A stretch of 64,000 nt of DNA from Variovorax sp. Root411 (GCF_001425205.1 NZ_LMDW01000019.1:82686-146685); one strand, 5' to 3'; positions 45,484-54,867 are shown, counted from the first letter of the stretch. Numbers and translations: made by a program. Notes: generated by a model from the sequence alone, not told the origin.

Positions 45484-46365
45484 ATGCCAAGCGCCGCCTC
45501 ACCCACCTCCAGGAGCGCCGTGCCCGCCAGGCCGCGCGGCGCAGCCCCTGCCCCGATCACCAGCGTCGCCTCTCTCACGCCGCACCTCTACGCGCCGGAC
45601 GCTGTGCGACCGCTGCGCGCCAAGGAGCACTTCCTGAGCGCGGACACGCTGGTCGAGCTGCACGAGCACCCGTGGCCGCAGCTCACTTTCTCCACCCGCG
45701 GCGTGATCCGCCTGAGCACGCAGGACGGCAGCTACATCGTGCCGCCCTCGCGCGCGCTCTGGGTGCCGGCCAACATGCCGCACAGCATCACGCTGATCGA
45801 GGACGCCGAGCTGCGCACCGTCTACCTGCACGCCTGGATCGCTCCCACCTGGGAAAAATGCGAGGTGCTCGAAATCAGCCCGCTGCTGCGCGCGCTGATG
45901 CTCGCGCTCGACACCACGCCCGACGGCTTGCCGCCCTCCGACCCGCATGCACCGCAGCGCGAACGCATGATCGCGCCGCTGCTGATCGACGAAGTGGAGC
46001 GCGCCACGCAGATCCGCATCGACGTGCCGCTGCCCACCGACAAGCGCCTGCGCCAGCTTTGCGAGGCGCTGCTGCGCAACCCGGCCGACCGCGCCACGCT
46101 GGCCGAGCGCGCCGCCACCATCGGGGCCAGCGAGCGCACGGTGGCGCGCCTGTTCCGCGACCAGCTCGGCATGAGCTGGCAGCAATGGCGCCAGCAGGCC
46201 GTGATGGCGCATGCGCTGCCGCTGCTGGCGCGCGGCATGGCCGTGAGCCAGGTCGCTGCCGCCAGCGGCTATGCCACCGACAGCGCCTTTTGCGCGATGT
46301 TCAAGGCGGCCACGGGCCGCTCCCCGACTTCGTTCCAGCACCGCAAGCGTCCTGCCTCCACCTGA
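45484..46365 (+). CDS. AraC-family transcriptional regulator (cupin sensor)
   Basis: A 293-residue regulator. The N-terminal cupin-like sensor has LHEHPWPQLTFSTRGVIRLST and PPSRALWVPANMPHSI (about residues 60-95). The C-terminal double helix-turn-helix contains TIGASERTVARLFRDQLGMSWQQWRQQ and QVAAASGYATDSAFCAMFKAATGRSPTSF. It is divergently transcribed from the Fsr-like MFS exporter and so likely controls it; a perfect dyad lies at its start. Confidence 0.9.
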   Translation: MPSAASPTSRSAVPARPRGAAPAPITSVASLTPHLYAPDAVRPLRAKEHFLSADTLVELHEHPWPQLTFSTRGVIRLSTQDGSYIVPPSRALWVPANMPHSITLIEDAELRTVYLHAWIAPTWEKCEVLEISPLLRALMLALDTTPDGLPPSDPHAPQRERMIAPLLIDEVERATQIRIDVPLPTDKRLRQLCEALLRNPADRATLAERAATIGASERTVARLFRDQLGMSWQQWRQQAVMAHALPLLARGMAVSQVAAASGYATDSAFCAMFKAATGRSPTSFQHRKRPAST

Positions 46366-46428
46366 TGCGGCGGGGCATTGCGGGAGGAGCGTCATGGCGC
46401 TCTGGCAAGATCGGCGGCCGACAACACC

Positions 46429-47163
46429 ATGCACTCACCGATCCCCCTGCACATGGCGCCCGACGCCGGGCCACAAACCTGGACCGCCGAGATCTGGCTG
46501 CGCATCCGCCGCCATTTCCTGCTGAAGGCGGTCGGCACCACGGTCTTCACGTGGCTGTTCTTCATCGGCTATTTCCATCTGCTGCGCAACCCGGCCTTTC
46601 CGGTCGCAGTGATGCCGCTGACACCGCTGGACCGCCTGGTTCCGTTCCAGCCCTACACGCTGGGCGCGTACCTTTCGCTCTGGGTCTATGTGGGCGTCGC
46701 GCCGGGCCTGCAGCTCACGTTCCGGGAACTGGTGGTCTACGGACTGTGGATCGGCGCACTCTGCATCACGGGCCTGGGCCTCTTCTACTTCTGGCCGACC
46801 CAGATACCCCCCATGGCCATCGACGCCGCAGGTTATCCCGGCTTCGCGATGCTGCAGGGCGTGGACGCGGCGGGCAACGCCTGCCCCTCGATGCACGTGG
46901 CCGTGGCCATCTTCACCGCCATCCGCCTCGAGCATGTGTTGCGCGAAGCGCGCACGCCGGCCCTGTGGCGCGCACTGAACTGGACCTGGTTCGCCGCCAT
47001 TGCCTACTCGACGCTGGCGGTCAAGCAGCACGTGGCGCTGGACGTGGCGGCCGGCGCGCTGCTGGGCATGGCCTTCGCGCTGCCCTCTCTGCGCTGGCGT
47101 CCAAGACCGCGTTTGCGAGGGGATGCCCCTCGCGTGGGAGCGGATATCATCGACGCTCACTGA
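46429..47163 (+). CDS. PAP2-superfamily membrane phosphatase (PAP2_3/Aur1-like)
   Basis: A 244-residue membrane protein with about five hydrophobic segments. The phosphatase motifs are CPSMHVAVAIF (catalytic His of motif C2) and STLAVKQHVALDVAAG (motif C3 with His and Asp). The T in place of the usual Arg in C3 and the KQH spacing are typical of the Aur1/IPC-synthase-like branch of PAP2, which can also transfer head groups. I start at ATG 46429; a downstream ATG (MAPDAG) is possible. It is followed by an acyl carrier protein and a ketosynthase gene. Confidence 0.82.
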   Translation: MHSPIPLHMAPDAGPQTWTAEIWLRIRRHFLLKAVGTTVFTWLFFIGYFHLLRNPAFPVAVMPLTPLDRLVPFQPYTLGAYLSLWVYVGVAPGLQLTFRELVVYGLWIGALCITGLGLFYFWPTQIPPMAIDAAGYPGFAMLQGVDAAGNACPSMHVAVAIFTAIRLEHVLREARTPALWRALNWTWFAAIAYSTLAVKQHVALDVAAGALLGMAFALPSLRWRPRPRLRGDAPRVGADIIDAH

Positions 47164-47259
47164 CCACACTCACCACTGGCCGACGAGGAAGGGATCGATT
47201 CAATGGCACCCGCACAGGGTGACAATCGATCAGCGGCACATGACGACAGGCATTGCACG

Positions 47260-47511
47260 ATGAGTTCGCTGAAGGAATTGCAGGACCTGATCCACGAGAA
47301 GTACGACATCGAACCGTCGAAGCTCGACCCCCACGCCTCGATGCGGGAAACCGGCGGACTCGATTCACTCGCCCTCGCGGAATTTCTGTTCGCCATCGAA
47401 GACCACTTCGGCATCACCATGCCCGACGAGGACGCGAGCATCGACACCCTGGCCGAACTCGCGCTGCTGGTCGACAAGGTCCGGGCCGCCAAAACCGCCA
47501 ACACCGCGTGA
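47260..47511 (+). CDS. acyl carrier protein
   Basis: An 83-residue acyl carrier protein. It shows the phosphopantetheine attachment motif GGLDSLALAEF with Ser36, then EDHFGITMPDEDASI. It lacks the motif DSLDTVELVM of housekeeping AcpP, so it is a dedicated carrier. The ATG at 47260 matches the family; an upstream ATG at 47203 with a better ribosome site (GAGGAAGGG) would add 19 residues unlike any carrier protein. Its stop overlaps the ketosynthase start (GTGA). Confidence 0.87.
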   Translation: MSSLKELQDLIHEKYDIEPSKLDPHASMRETGGLDSLALAEFLFAIEDHFGITMPDEDASIDTLAELALLVDKVRAAKTANTA

Positions 47512-48716
47512 GCCACGAGGTCGCCGTCACCGGACTGGGCGTGGTGGCGCCGCATGGCGGCGAACCCGACACGCTGTTCCAGGCCCTGCTGCAAGGCCGC
47601 TCGGCCATCCAGCCGGTCTTTGCGGATCTGCCCAAGCCGGCCGCCGCGGCCACCGCGGCCTTCGATGAAACCCGCTGGTTCACCAAGCTGCAGCTCGCGG
47701 GCGTCGACCGCGTGAGCCAGCTGGCCGTGGCCGCCGCCGACATGGCGATGCGCGACGCGGGCCTCGGCATCGCCGACACAGATCCCGAGCGCATGGGCGT
47801 CTTTGCCGGCTGCGGCATGGGCGGCGCCGCGGCGCTCGAGGCGGCCTACCGCGGCAACGGCCGCGTGTCGCCGCTCACCATTCCCGCCTTCATGCCCAAC
47901 GCGCCGGCCGCCCACGTGGCAATGCGCCAGGGCGTGCAGGGCCCGGTGCTCACCTACTCCGTCGCCTGTGCCTCTTCTTCGGCCGCGATTGCCGAAGCGG
48001 CCAAGGCCGTGCAGCGTGGCGAAGTCGACGTTGCCATTGCCGGCGGCAGCGAAGCGCTGATCGTGCCGGGCGTGGTCGTGGCCTGGCAGGCCATGCAGAC
48101 GCTGGCCACCTTCCAGCCCGGCGAAGCGGCCGGAGCGGTGCGGCCCTTTGCCGCCGACCGCAGCGGCTTCGCACTCGGCGAGGGCGCGGCCTTCCTGATT
48201 CTCGAATCCGCCGAGCGCGCACGCGCCCGCGGCGCCCGCCTCTACGCCACGCTGGCCGGCTGGGGCCTGAGCAGCGACGCCACCCATCTCACCAAGCCCG
48301 ACGCTCCAGGCCAGGCCCGCGCACTGCGCGCCGCCCTGCGACAGGCCGGCCTGCAGCCGCGCGACGTGGGCTACTGCAATGCACACGGCACGGCCACGCG
48401 CATCGGCGACGTGGTCGAGCGCAATGCGCTGGCCGATGTGTGGGGCGACGATCTCGACACGCTGCGCGTGAGCTCGACCAAGGCATTGCATGGCCACATG
48501 CTCGGCGCGGCGGGCGCCATCGAAGCGCTCGTCACGGTGCTGGCGCTGCACCAGCAGCAGTTGCCGCCGAATGCGAACTGCCGCGAGATCGATCCGGACT
48601 GCCGCCTGAACCTCGTGATGCAGGACGAATCGGTGGCCCCCTCGCTCGAAGCCGCCATCAGCAATTCGTTCGCCTTCGGCGGCACGAACTCCGTGCTGCT
48701 TTTCCGTCGCACCTAG
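47508..48716 (+). CDS. beta-ketoacyl-ACP synthase
   Basis: A 402-residue thiolase-fold KAS of the FabF/FabB type. The active-site Cys154 is in SVACASSSAAIAEAAKA; His residues are in CNAHGTATRIGD and KALHGHMLGAAGA, and GFALGEGAAFLILE is conserved. All three catalytic residues are present, so this is an active condensing enzyme rather than a chain-length factor. The GTG start at 47508 overlaps the carrier-protein stop. With the PAP2 protein and ACP it forms a compact unit without a reductase, a dehydratase or a CoA ligase. Confidence 0.88.
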   Translation: MSHEVAVTGLGVVAPHGGEPDTLFQALLQGRSAIQPVFADLPKPAAAATAAFDETRWFTKLQLAGVDRVSQLAVAAADMAMRDAGLGIADTDPERMGVFAGCGMGGAAALEAAYRGNGRVSPLTIPAFMPNAPAAHVAMRQGVQGPVLTYSVACASSSAAIAEAAKAVQRGEVDVAIAGGSEALIVPGVVVAWQAMQTLATFQPGEAAGAVRPFAADRSGFALGEGAAFLILESAERARARGARLYATLAGWGLSSDATHLTKPDAPGQARALRAALRQAGLQPRDVGYCNAHGTATRIGDVVERNALADVWGDDLDTLRVSSTKALHGHMLGAAGAIEALVTVLALHQQQLPPNANCREIDPDCRLNLVMQDESVAPSLEAAISNSFAFGGTNSVLLFRRT

Positions 48717-49600
48717 GCAGCCGCCGCGCAGAGCCATTCCACGAAAGCGCCGACCAGCGGATCGTCCGTGCGGCTCGGCGCCACGAACACGCTGTAGCCC
48801 CGGCTCGACGGCGCCCTGTGCGGGCAGGCCAGCAGCAGTTCGCCCGAGCGCAATTCACGCTCGACGAAATACTCGGGCACCAGCCCCACGCCAAGGTCGG
48901 CACGCACTGCGGCAACGAGCGAAGAGAACAGATCGAAGCGATGCCCTGCCACCAGGTTTTCCGGCGGCCGCGCATGTGCCGTCTGCCCGAACCATTCCTC
49001 CCACGCGCCCATGCGCGTGCGCAGTTGCAGCAACGGCACCGAGCGGAAGTCACCGCGCGCCATCGCCGAGCGCCCCTTCGCTTTCGGCGAGCACACCGCA
49101 ACACAGGACTCGCCCATCAACGGCAGCGCATTCGCGCCGGGCCACACCGCGTCGTCGTACTGCACGCCCACGTCGAAGGGCATGTCCTCCATGTAGAGAT
49201 GCGTCGGGAACACCTGCAGGTGCAAGCTGCAGCCCGGGTGCCGGGCGATGAATTCCGGCAGCCGCGGCGTCAGCCAGCCCTCGGCCAGCACCGGCACCGC
49301 GCCTACCAGCAGGCGCAGGCCGTCGGCGCGCTGCGCCATGGCTTCGAGCGTGTGGTTCTGCAGCCGCAGCAGGTCGCCCGAAACCTGCCCGTGATAGCGC
49401 CGCCCGGCTTCGGTCAGCTCGGTGCCGCGCGCCGTGCGCTGCACCAGCCGCACGCCGATCTGCGACTCCAGCAGGCGCAGCTGCTGGCTCACCGCGCTGT
49501 GCGTGAGACACAGCTCCTCCGCAGCCTTGCCCACGCCATGGTGGCGCGCCACCGCGTCGAAGATCAGCAGCGCGCGGGTGCTGGGAATGTGGCGGCGCAT
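48713..49600 (-). CDS. LysR-family regulator (GcvA/AmpR-like)
   Basis: A 295-residue LTTR. The helix-turn-helix lies near residues 13-40 (ALLIFDAVARHHGVGKAAEEL...LTHSAVSQQLRLLESQIGVRL), and the effector domain follows from about 95. I start at the ATG 49600 (MRRHIPSTR); an upstream start at 49633 is also in frame. Its stop overlaps the ketosynthase stop, since they share a CTAG. It is divergent from the damaged M20 peptidase gene, its most likely old target. Confidence 0.88.
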   Translation of the reverse strand: MRRHIPSTRALLIFDAVARHHGVGKAAEELCLTHSAVSQQLRLLESQIGVRLVQRTARGTELTEAGRRYHGQVSGDLLRLQNHTLEAMAQRADGLRLLVGAVPVLAEGWLTPRLPEFIARHPGCSLHLQVFPTHLYMEDMPFDVGVQYDDAVWPGANALPLMGESCVAVCSPKAKGRSAMARGDFRSVPLLQLRTRMGAWEEWFGQTAHARPPENLVAGHRFDLFSSLVAAVRADLGVGLVPEYFVERELRSGELLLACPHRAPSSRGYSVFVAPSRTDDPLVGAFVEWLCAAAA

Positions 49601-49677
49601 GGCGGGCCTCGTTAGAAAAACTGACAACGCCAAAGATTAAACCAGAGCGCGTGCCTAACACAGCCATAAGAATCGTC

Positions 49678-49700
49678 GGCGACGCCGCGCCGGCGTCGCC
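49678..49700 (+). promoter_or_regulatory. GC-rich inverted repeat in the leader of the M20 gene
   Basis: GGCGACGCC and GGCGTCGCC are perfect 9-bp arms around GCGCC. They lie 33 bp upstream of the M20 start, between it and the divergent LysR gene. A hairpin or a regulator site are both possible. Confidence 0.35.
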
Positions 49701-49733
49701 AACCCGGCTTCACCCCCAAGGACATCCCCGACC

Positions 49734-51039
49734 ATGCCCCGCCCCATGTCACTTCGCCTCGCCCCGCTCGTCCTCGCCCTGGCCTCCGCGGCCGCCGGCC
49801 TCGCGCATGCCCAAACCGGCGCCGTCGCGGCCACGCCGACGCAGGTGCGGCCCGAAGTCGACAAGGCCTACACGCAGTTGATGGCATCGCCCGCCATCCA
49901 GAAACTGCTCGACGCAATCAAGGCCGACCACGAGCGCTCGGTCGAAGACCTGAAGATGCTTACCGAGATCGAGGCGCCGCCGTTCAAGGAACAGAAGCGC
50001 GCCGAAGCCTTTCTCGCACGCATGAAGGCCCTCGGCCTGGCGGACGCGAAGATCGACGCCGAAGGCAACGTGGTCGGCCTGCGCAAGGGCACGGGCAACG
50101 GGCCGAAGCTGCTGATCTCGGCCCACCTCGACACCGTGTTTGCCCGGCATCTCCGACGACACGCGCGGGCTGTCGGTGCTGCTCTCATGGCTCAAGGTGC
50201 TGAACGACAACAAGGTCCAGACCGTGGGCGACCTGCTGTTCGTGGGCAACGTGGGCGAGGAAGAGCTCGGCAATCTGCGCGGCATCAAGGGGATCTTTCG
50301 CGACAACCTCGACATCGATGGCATGGTCGGTCTGGAGCCCGCGCCCGATGGCTCGGTGCTGATGCTGGGCACCGGCAGCCATCGCTACGAAGTGACTTTC
50401 AAGGGCCCCGGCGGCCACAGCTACGGCGCCTTCGGCCAGGTGCCCAGCGCCATCCACGGCATGGGCCGCGCCATCGCGAAGATCGCCGAGATCCGCACGC
50501 CGAGCTTCCCGAAGACGACCTTCACCGTCGGCATCGTGGGCGGCGGCACTTCGGTCAACACCATTGCGCCGGACGCGCGCATGGCGGTGGATATCCGCTC
50601 CGACGAGATGGCGCCGCTGCTCGAGACCGAGAAGAAAATCCTGGCCGCCATCGACGAGGCCGTGGTCGATGAAAACAAGCGCTGGAACATCAACACGCTG
50701 AGCGTGAGCACCAAGCTCATCGGCGATCGTCCGGGCGGCCGCACGCAGTCGGACACGGTGATCGTCGAGGCGGCCACGCGCTCGAACGCGGCCTTCGGCC
50801 ACAAGACGCTGCTGACAGGCGCGAGCACCGACGCCAACGTGCCGATGTCGCTGGGCATCCCGGCCATCATCATCGGCGGCGGCGGCAAGACCGGCGGCTT
50901 TCATGCGCTGTCCGAGTGGATCGACGTGACCGACGGCTGGAAGGGCGCGCAGAACTCGCTGGTGACCGTGCTGGGCCTGGTGGGCGTGCAGGGGACCAGC
51001 GCGCCCTTGCTCGAGAAGCGCCCGCAGCGCTCGAAGTAA
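49734..51039 (+). pseudogene. M20 family metallopeptidase, interrupted by an internal deletion and frameshift
   Basis: Reading from 49734, a signal peptide (residues 1-25, LAHAQ) is followed by M20 motifs ending in LISAHLDTVF (zinc His and Asp). Beyond about 50140 this frame gives only an Arg/Ala-rich tail. The other frame from 50140 resumes with PGISDDTRGLSVLL, GEEELGNLRG (catalytic Glu) and a normal M20/M28-like end at 51039. Intact relatives have a short, variable segment between DTVF and the PGI-DDTRG zinc-Asp motif that is missing here, so a deletion of roughly 50 bp (not a multiple of three) is inferred. The protein cannot be full length. Confidence 0.82.
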
Positions 51040-51053
51040 GAGCGCGCGTGCAA

Positions 51054-51070
51054 CCGGGGCTTCGCCCCGG
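51054..51070. terminator. GC-rich hairpin after the M20 remnant
   Basis: CCGGGGC-TTC-GCCCCGG forms a 7-bp perfect stem 15 bp beyond the stop, with only a weak T run afterwards. It may be a terminator before the DUF2501 gene. Confidence 0.45.
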
Positions 51071-51124
51071 CGTCTCCGTTATGCTGGTGGCCGCTTTCCA
51101 CCACGCTACCGACAGGAGGACATC

Positions 51125-51568
51125 ATGCACGCCCGCTCCACCCTCATCGCCCTCGCGCTGCTCGCTGCAGGCGCCTCGGCGCAGGCCAACGACCTGCTCG
51201 ACCAGTTGAAGGAGAAAGCCGGCGAGGCCGTCAGTGCCAATCCACAAGGTGGCAACAGCGGTGGCTCCTCGCTCGGCAACCTCGGCTTCAAGATGCCCGC
51301 CATCGGCTCCAGCACCGTCGGCAACGCGGCCGGTGTGCTGCAGTACTGCGTGAAGAACAACTACCTGGGCGGCGACGCGGCCTCGGTGAAAGACAAGCTG
51401 CTCGCCAAGATCACCGGCCAGAAGCAGCAGGAGACCGGCTTCGCGAGCGGCGCCAAGGGCCTGCTGAAAGGTGGCGACGGCAAGTCGCTGAACTTCAAGC
51501 TCCTGTCGTCCAAGGTCAAGGAAAAGGCCTGCGACTACGTGCTCAAGAACGCCACCTCGCTGATCTGA
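51125..51568 (+). CDS. DUF2501 family secreted protein (YjjA-like)
   Basis: A 147-residue secreted protein with a signal peptide (residues 1-21, ending AQA) and the DUF2501 pattern of two conserved Cys. Features include NAAGVLQYCVKNNYLGGDAASVKDKLL and the end KEKACDYVLKNATSLI; the two Cys probably form a disulfide. YjjA-like proteins are of unknown function. It is preceded by the hairpin at 51054 and a ribosome site (GACAGGAGG). Confidence 0.88.
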   Translation: MHARSTLIALALLAAGASAQANDLLDQLKEKAGEAVSANPQGGNSGGSSLGNLGFKMPAIGSSTVGNAAGVLQYCVKNNYLGGDAASVKDKLLAKITGQKQQETGFASGAKGLLKGGDGKSLNFKLLSSKVKEKACDYVLKNATSLI

Positions 51569-51650
51569 CCCCGCCCCACATTCCGCATCGCTCCCGCGCG
51601 GCGCACCGCGCATGTGCCTGCAGTTTCTACTCGTGCGCTCGCCCACCTCC

Positions 51651-53369
51651 ATGACTCCGGCTGCCCCCTCTCCTTCCCTGCGCCAGCGCCTCTCCCGCTG
51701 GGTCCCGTGCCTGGCCTGGCCCCGCCCTTCCGCCACATTGCTGCGCAACGAGGCGATGGCCGGCATCACCGTGGCGCTGATGGTCATTCCGCAGGGCGTG
51801 GCGTATGCGGCGCTGGCCGGCATGCCGCTGGTCACGGGCGTGTACGCGGCGTTGTTCCCGGCGCTGATCGCGGTGATGTTCAGTTCGTCGCAGCGCCTGT
51901 CGGTCGGGCCCACGGCGCTCACCAGCCTGCTGGTCGGCGCCTCGCTCGCGCCGCTGGCGGTGGCAGGCAGCGCCGAATGGGTGGCGATGGCGGTGTGGCT
52001 CACGCTGATGTCGGGCGCCATCCAGATCGTGCTGGGCGCGGGGCGCTTCGGCTGGCTGCTGCGGCTGGTCAATTCGCCGGTGCTCATCGGCTTCACGCAA
52101 GGCGCGGCGGTGCTGATCGCCATCTCGCAGCTGCCCGCGCTGCTGGGCTTCACGGGGCGGACCATTGCGCAGGTGCTGCGCGGCGGCCCGCTGCCCGACC
52201 TCGTGGCCATTGCCTTCGGGCTCGGCAGCATCGCGGTGCTGTGGCTGGGCAAGCGCCTGCTGCCGCGCTTTCCGACCACGATGGCGCTGGTGGCCGGCGC
52301 GGCCGCCATCAGCTGGCTCGTCGACTACGCGCTGCGCGGCGGTGCGGTGGTGGGCAGCCTGCCTTCGGGCCTGCCCTCGCTCTACTGGCCGGGCCTGCTG
52401 CCCATGAGCACCTTCAGCGCGCTGGTGCTGCCGGCGTTGATGATCACGCTCGTGAGCTTCCTCGAAACCGCGTCGAGCGCCAAGGTCGACAACGCGCGCG
52501 CCGGCACGCTGTGGAACGAAAACCAGGACCTGATCGGCCAGGGCCTCGCCAAGCTGGCCTCGGGCTTCACGGGCGCATTCCCCACCAGCTCGTCGTTCTC
52601 GCGCTCGGCCATCACGCTCTATGCGGGCGCGCAGACCGGTTGGGCCACGCTGTTCAGCGTGGCGGTGGTGGCCGGTGCGCTGTTGTGGCTGATGCCGCTG
52701 CTGTACCACGTGCCGCAGGCGGTGCTGGCGGCGGTGGTGGTCACGGCCATCCTCGGGCTGGTGAAGCCTGCGAGCTTCAGGGCGCTGTGGCGCGTGTCGC
52801 GCATCGAGGCCGGCATTGCCTTCGGCACCTTCGTGCTGACCATCGCGACCGCGCCCAGCATCTACTGGGGCGTGCTCGGCGGCCTGCTGGCGAGCATGGC
52901 GCACTACATGTATCGCCACCTGCACCCGCGCATCATCGAGGTGGGCCTGCACCCCGATGGCAGCCTGCGCGACCGCAACCTCTGGAAGCTGCCGCCGCTG
53001 GCGCCGCAGCTCTATGCGTTGCGCATGGACGCCGAGCTCGACTTCGCCTCGGCCTCCACGCTCGAACGCGCGCTCACGGTGGCGCTGGCCGAACGGCCCG
53101 AGCTCACCGACGTGTGCCTGTTTGCGCAGCCCATCAACCGCATCGACATCACCGGCGCCGAAGTGTTCGGCTCGATCCGCCGGATGATGGAAGCCAAGGG
53201 CATCCGCCTGCACCTGAGCGGCATGAAGCTGCCCGCGATGCAGGTGCTGGAACGCGCCGGCCTGCTGGCGCCGGGGCCGATGCTGTTCAGCTACCGCACC
53301 GACGGCGAGGCGCTTGCGGCGCTGATGCCGCGCATCGACGAATCCGAGGAACAGGAAGCCGCCGCCTGA
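51651..53369 (+). CDS. SulP-family anion transporter with STAS domain
   Basis: A 572-residue SulP/SLC26 protein. It starts at ATG 51651, giving a short cytoplasmic N-terminus then NEAMAGITVALMVIPQGVAYAALAG, a family signature. The 14-segment membrane domain continues to about residue 420 (GAFPTSSSFSRSA), and a C-terminal STAS domain covers about 440-560. Likely substrates are sulfate or small carboxylates/bicarbonate. The LysR gene 13 bp downstream on the same strand is a probable co-transcribed regulator. Confidence 0.92.
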   Translation: MTPAAPSPSLRQRLSRWVPCLAWPRPSATLLRNEAMAGITVALMVIPQGVAYAALAGMPLVTGVYAALFPALIAVMFSSSQRLSVGPTALTSLLVGASLAPLAVAGSAEWVAMAVWLTLMSGAIQIVLGAGRFGWLLRLVNSPVLIGFTQGAAVLIAISQLPALLGFTGRTIAQVLRGGPLPDLVAIAFGLGSIAVLWLGKRLLPRFPTTMALVAGAAAISWLVDYALRGGAVVGSLPSGLPSLYWPGLLPMSTFSALVLPALMITLVSFLETASSAKVDNARAGTLWNENQDLIGQGLAKLASGFTGAFPTSSSFSRSAITLYAGAQTGWATLFSVAVVAGALLWLMPLLYHVPQAVLAAVVVTAILGLVKPASFRALWRVSRIEAGIAFGTFVLTIATAPSIYWGVLGGLLASMAHYMYRHLHPRIIEVGLHPDGSLRDRNLWKLPPLAPQLYALRMDAELDFASASTLERALTVALAERPELTDVCLFAQPINRIDITGAEVFGSIRRMMEAKGIRLHLSGMKLPAMQVLERAGLLAPGPMLFSYRTDGEALAALMPRIDESEEQEAAA

Positions 53370-53382
53370 CCCGCCGACGTCC

Positions 53383-54267
53383 ATGAAAACCACCATCGAA
53401 GAGCTGGTCGCGTTCCGTACGGTGGTGGACACGGGCTCGATCACGGCCGCGTCCGAGCAGTTGGCGCAAACGGTCTCGGGCATCAGCCGCGCCTTGAGCC
53501 GGCTCGAACAGAAGCTCGACACCACGCTGCTGCGCCGCACCACGCGGCGGCTCGAGCTCACGGAGGAAGGCGCAGCCTTCCTGCAGCGCACGCGCGCCAT
53601 CCTCGATGCCATCGACGACGCCGAAGAGCAGATGGCCGCGCGCCGCCAGCAGCCGGCCGGGCGGCTGCGCGTCAATGCCGCCTCGCCCTTCATGCTGCAC
53701 GCCATCGTGCCGTTGGTGCCGGAATTTCGAAAGCTCTACCCGCAGATCAGCCTCGAACTCGACACCGACGACCTGCCCATCGACCTGCTGGAGCGCCGCA
53801 CCGACATCGCGATCCGCATCGGCCCGCTGCGCGACTCGACGCTGCATGCGCGCCCGCTCGGCACGCACCGCCTGCGCGTGCTCGCGAGCCCTGCGTACCT
53901 CGAGGCACACGGCAAGCCGCGCAAGGTGAGCGACCTCGCCGAACACGTGCTGCTGGGCTTCACCCAACCCGAGTCGCTGAACCGCTGGCCCCTGCGCGGC
54001 GTGCATGGCGACGAATGGAACATCGCGCCGACGCTGATGGCGTCGAGTGGCGAAACGCTGCGCCAGCTGGCACTGGCCGGCGTGGGCATCGTCTGCCTGT
54101 CGGACTTCATGACGGGTGCCGACCGCGCCCGCGGCGCGCTGGTGCAGGTGCTGGCGAAGGACACGGCGGACGCGCGCCAGCCGGTCAACGCGGTGTACTA
54201 CCGCAACACGCAGCTGTCGGCACGCATCACGTCGTTTCTGGATTTCCTGTCGCAGCGCATGGCCTGA
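53383..54267 (+). CDS. LysR-family regulator
   Basis: A 294-residue LTTR. The winged helix-turn-helix reads ELVAFRTVVDTGSITAASEQLAQTVSGISRALSRLEQKL (about residues 6-45). The type-2 periplasmic-binding effector domain runs from about 90, with the substrate-loop pattern DIAIRIGPLRDSTLHARPLG typical of the CrgA/YafC group. It follows the SulP gene by 13 bp and is probably co-expressed, which differs from the usual divergent LTTR layout. Confidence 0.9.
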   Translation: MKTTIEELVAFRTVVDTGSITAASEQLAQTVSGISRALSRLEQKLDTTLLRRTTRRLELTEEGAAFLQRTRAILDAIDDAEEQMAARRQQPAGRLRVNAASPFMLHAIVPLVPEFRKLYPQISLELDTDDLPIDLLERRTDIAIRIGPLRDSTLHARPLGTHRLRVLASPAYLEAHGKPRKVSDLAEHVLLGFTQPESLNRWPLRGVHGDEWNIAPTLMASSGETLRQLALAGVGIVCLSDFMTGADRARGALVQVLAKDTADARQPVNAVYYRNTQLSARITSFLDFLSQRMA

Positions 54268-54285
54268 GTGCGCACGGCGGCGCTA

Positions 54286-54867
54286 TTACTGCGCCTGCTT
54301 CGCGACGAAGCGCTCCACGGACGCCGACTTGATCTCGTAGCCGCTCACGCCCATGTCCGCCGACGAGTAGCGCGCCGCCTTCAGCGTGCCGCTCACGTAC
54401 ACCGTGTCCATCGCGTGCAGGCCCTTCACCGCGGCAGGCGCGACCACGTGCACGATCTGGTTGGCGGGCGGCGGTGGCGTGTGAATGCAGGCGCCGAAAT
54501 ACGGCACCAGCAGGAATTCGCGAATGCCGTCCTGCGTGCCGTCCAGCGGCACCACGAAGCCCGCCAGCTTGGCGGCCTTGCCGTCGAGCGCCACGTTGAC
54601 CGGGGCGTTGTCCCAGACGGCACGCATCTCGTCGAGCATCTGGATCGCGCGCGGATCGTTGTCGCGCAGCGCCTCGAGGCTGATGTTGCGGTAGCGCTTG
54701 GTCGGGTCCCAGCTCTTGGGAATCAGCTCTTCCCACTTGAGTTCAGGGGCCGCGGCCGTGCTCGTGCCCTGCACCGCGGCTGTCCCCGGACCGCAGCCGG
54801 TCAGGAGCGTCGCGGCCGGCGCCAGCAGAAGCGCAGCCAACAAAGCGCGCGAGAAGAACCGTCTCAT
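54286..54867 (-). CDS. DUF3299 family lipoprotein
   Basis: A 193-residue lipoprotein with a signal peptide ending in lipobox LLTGC (Cys25). The DUF3299 core follows: KWEELIPKSWDPTKRY, VNVALDGKAAKLAGFVVPLDG and FLLVPYFGACIHTPPPPANQ, with the conserved Cys and His in GACIHTPPPP. The fold is thought to be OB-like and the function is unknown. I start at the ATG 54867; the longer frame overlaps arfB. It converges on the LysR gene. Confidence 0.9.
   Translation of the reverse strand: MRRFFSRALLAALLLAPAATLLTGCGPGTAAVQGTSTAAAPELKWEELIPKSWDPTKRYRNISLEALRDNDPRAIQMLDEMRAVWDNAPVNVALDGKAAKLAGFVVPLDGTQDGIREFLLVPYFGACIHTPPPPANQIVHVVAPAAVKGLHAMDTVYVSGTLKAARYSSADMGVSGYEIKSASVERFVAKQAQ

Noticed and set aside
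44090..45637. 515-codon plus-strand open frame opposite the MFS and across the AraC start
   Set aside because: His/Gln/Arg-rich shadow of the MFS gene; the AraC frame is the real one.
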